Shown: one piece after another, positions 6,567 to 7,519 of the stretch
Numbering within the stretch: position 1 is the first letter of the stretch
Layout of the letters: the number at the start of each line of letters is the position of its first letter
Position numbers and translations under genes: made by a program
Assembly: GCA_002470165.1 (NCBI GenBank)
Contig: DKNF01000037.1
Span: 1 to 7,519 of the forward strand
From: Betaproteobacteria bacterium UBA7395
GTDB lineage: Bacteria > Pseudomonadota > Gammaproteobacteria > Burkholderiales > Rhodocyclaceae
Direction: 5' to 3'
Length of the DNA: 7,519 bases
Notes under the pieces: model-generated
What the model was told of the DNA's origin: nothing
The model's input: only the letters and a program-made list of their open reading frames with translations
Database searches by the model: none

Positions 6567-7364
6567 TTAGGCCGGCAGCGGCTCGGCGTTGCCCAGGGCG
6601 ACGGTGTTCATGCCGCCATCGACGTAGGTGATTTCGCCGGTGATGCCGCTGGCCAGGTCGGACAGCATGAAGGCGGCGGCGTTGCCGACTTCCTCGATGG
6701 TCACGTTGCGGCGCAGCGGGGCGTTGTGCGAGTTGTAGGCGAGCAGCTTGCCGAAGTTGCCGATGCCGGAAGCGGCCAGGGTCTTGATCGGACCGGCCGA
6801 GATGGCGTTGGCGCGGATGCCTTCGGGGCCGAGGCAGAAAGCCAGGTAACGCGTGGCGGCTTCCAGGCTGGCCTTGGCCAGACCCATGGTGTTGTAGTTC
6901 GGCATGGTCCGTTCGGCGCCCAGGTAGGACAGCGCCAGCGCCGAGCTCTTGCGGCCGCGCATCATCGGCCGGGCGGCCTTGACCAGCGCCGGGTAGCTGT
7001 ACGAGGAAATCTCGTGGGCGATGCGGAAGGCGTCGCGGGTGATGCCTTCGAGGAAGTCGCCCTCGATGGCTTCGGTCGGCGCGTAGGCGATCGAATGCAC
7101 CAGCCCGTCGAGGCCGTCCCAGCGCTTGCCGAGTTCGACGAAGAGGTTGGTGATCTGCTCGTCGCTGGTGACGTCGAGCGGAATGGTGATGTCGCTGTCG
7201 AATTCGGCAGCGAATTTCTTGATGCGGTCTTCGAAGCGTTCGTTCTGGTAGGTGAACGCCAGCTGGGCGCCTTCGCGGTGGCAGGCCTTGGCAATGCCGT
7301 AGGCAATGGAATGCTTGGACAGCAGCCCGGTGATCAGAATCTTCTTGTCGGCGAGAAAGCCCAT
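6567..7364 (-). CDS. fabI: FabI, NADH-dependent enoyl-acyl-carrier-protein reductase
   Basis: This 265-residue protein is close to E. coli FabI (262) along its whole length. FabI reduces trans-2-enoyl-ACP to acyl-ACP, the last step of each cycle of type II fatty-acid synthesis in the cytoplasm. Visible features are the dinucleotide-binding start [15 protein letters not shown] (11-25), FTYQNE (37-42), LDVTSDEQ (63-70), the catalytic Tyr157 and Lys164 in YNTMGLAK, and [13 protein letters not shown] (189-201). A one-residue insertion near 136-140 shifts Tyr and Lys by one relative to E. coli Tyr156/Lys163. Residues 93-94 are Ala-Tyr where E. coli has Gly-Phe, in the pocket linked to diazaborine and triclosan resistance. 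The equivalents of E. coli Met159 and Phe203 (here M160, F204) are kept. GGGAG lies nine bases before the ATG, with a TATAAT box further upstream and a strong terminator after the stop. Confidence 0.96.
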   Translation of the reverse strand: MGFLADKKILITGLLSKHSIAYGIAKACHREGAQLAFTYQNERFEDRIKKFAAEFDSDITIPLDVTSDEQITNLFVELGKRWDGLDGLVHSIAYAPTEAIEGDFLEGITRDAFRIAHEISSYSYPALVKAARPMMRGRKSSALALSYLGAERTMPNYNTMGLAKASLEAATRYLAFCLGPEGIRANAISAGPIKTLAASGIGNFGKLLAYNSHNAPLRRNVTIEEVGNAAAFMLSDLASGITGEITYVDGGMNTVALGNAEPLPA

Positions 7365-7397
7365 GTGTTTATTCTCCCAAAGGGGTTTAGCCGCGAG

Positions 7398-7403
7398 ATT
7401 ATA
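7398..7403 (-). promoter_or_regulatory. fabI promoter -10 box (TATAAT)
   Basis: A perfect TATAAT lies on the minus strand, 33 bases before the fabI ATG, in the short gap after the ETF-QO gene. No good -35 is found 16-18 bases upstream (TTATAG at 17), so the promoter may be activator-assisted or moderate. The ribosome site GGGAG is at 7374-7378. The position fits a dedicated fabI promoter in addition to any readthrough from upstream. Confidence 0.6.
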
Positions 7404-7429
7404 AACCGAGAAAAGCCCGGCTATAACGC

Positions 7430-7519
7430 CTACATGTTCGGATAGGTCGGTCCTTCGCCGCCTTGCGGGACGACCCAGGTGATGTTCTGCGTCGGATCCT
7501 TGATGTCGCAGGTCTTGCA
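7430..7519 (-). CDS. Electron-transfer flavoprotein:ubiquinone oxidoreductase, C-terminal end (5' part outside window)
   Basis: The last 29 residues begin [20 protein letters not shown] and end GPTYPNM before a TAG stop at 7430-7432. This is the highly conserved tail of ETF-QO, whose mammalian and bacterial forms end with [24 protein letters not shown] is a membrane-associated FAD and 4Fe-4S enzyme that passes electrons from electron-transfer flavoprotein, reduced by acyl-CoA and other dehydrogenases, to ubiquinone. The two cysteines visible here are the last two ligands of the 4Fe-4S cluster. The gene lies upstream of fabI on the same strand with 65 bp between them. I see no convincing terminator in that gap, so readthrough into fabI is possible. 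Confidence 0.9.
   Translation of the reverse strand, partial: CKTCDIKDPTQNITWVVPQGGEGPTYPNM

Noticed and set aside
1300..6631. Several very long open frames opposite or out of frame with the genes (for example minus 1300-2751, minus 2676-4112, plus 4907-6631, minus 4815-6497).
   Set aside because: They overlap well-recognised genes, are rich in Arg, Gln, His, Ala and Gly as expected from shadow frames in GC-rich DNA, and resemble no protein family I know.
7411..7424. AGCCCGGCT-like palindrome followed by TTTTC on the minus strand after the ETF-QO stop, as a terminator.
   Set aside because: The palindrome leaves at most a three-base-pair stem with a possible loop, too weak to call an intrinsic terminator.
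6489..7445. A 318-codon open frame on the plus strand across fabI.
   Set aside because: It is antisense to a clearly identified fabI, has no ribosome site, begins inside the fabI terminator hairpin, and has shadow-frame composition.

Overview
The window is GC-rich with strong G/C third-position bias and holds eight protein genes, two of them cut by the window edges. It looks like ordinary chromosome from a Gram-negative proteobacterium. The inner-membrane chaperone PpiD, NADH-type FabI, an ETF:ubiquinone oxidoreductase and a short DUF2917 gene next to a MocR regulator together suggest a betaproteobacterium, perhaps near the Rhodocyclales. That placement is inferred from gene content and general resemblance, not from a search. 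I saw no tRNA, rRNA, CRISPR array, insertion sequence, prophage or base-composition break that would suggest an acquired island.

Layout. Bases 3-308 (+) are the C-terminal end of malonyl-CoA decarboxylase, which overlaps by 4 bp (ATGA) a YitT-type membrane protein (305-913, +). Facing it, five bases away, is a small DUF2917 protein (919-1242, -). The DUF2917 gene is divergent from a MocR/GntR-aminotransferase regulator (1387-2811, +). The 144 bp between their starts is AT-rich and full of ACAGT/ACTGT elements. The peptidyl-prolyl isomerase-like chaperone gene ppiD follows (2889-4766, +). It ends two bases from the end of a SulP anion transporter gene (4769-6478, -). Upstream of sulP on the same strand lie a strong intrinsic terminator, fabI (6567-7364, -), and the last 29 codons of ETF:ubiquinone oxidoreductase (7430-7519, -).

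How the genes fit together. Three genes touch acyl-CoA or fatty-acid metabolism: malonyl-CoA decarboxylase removes malonyl-CoA, FabI completes each elongation cycle, and ETF-QO passes electrons from acyl-CoA dehydrogenases to quinone. They are not one operon. fabI has its own perfect TATAAT box and its own terminator. The DUF2917/MocR pair looks like a self-contained regulator-target module and is the least understood part of the window. PpiD acts on newly exported proteins at the inner membrane. SulP is a separate transport function.

I found no clear new multi-gene system. The observations most worth a second look are the repeat architecture between the DUF2917 gene and mocR, a Glu-to-Gln change at the likely coupling site of SulP, the terminator placed directly in front of sulP, and an alanine at the FabI position linked to inhibitor resistance in E. 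coli.
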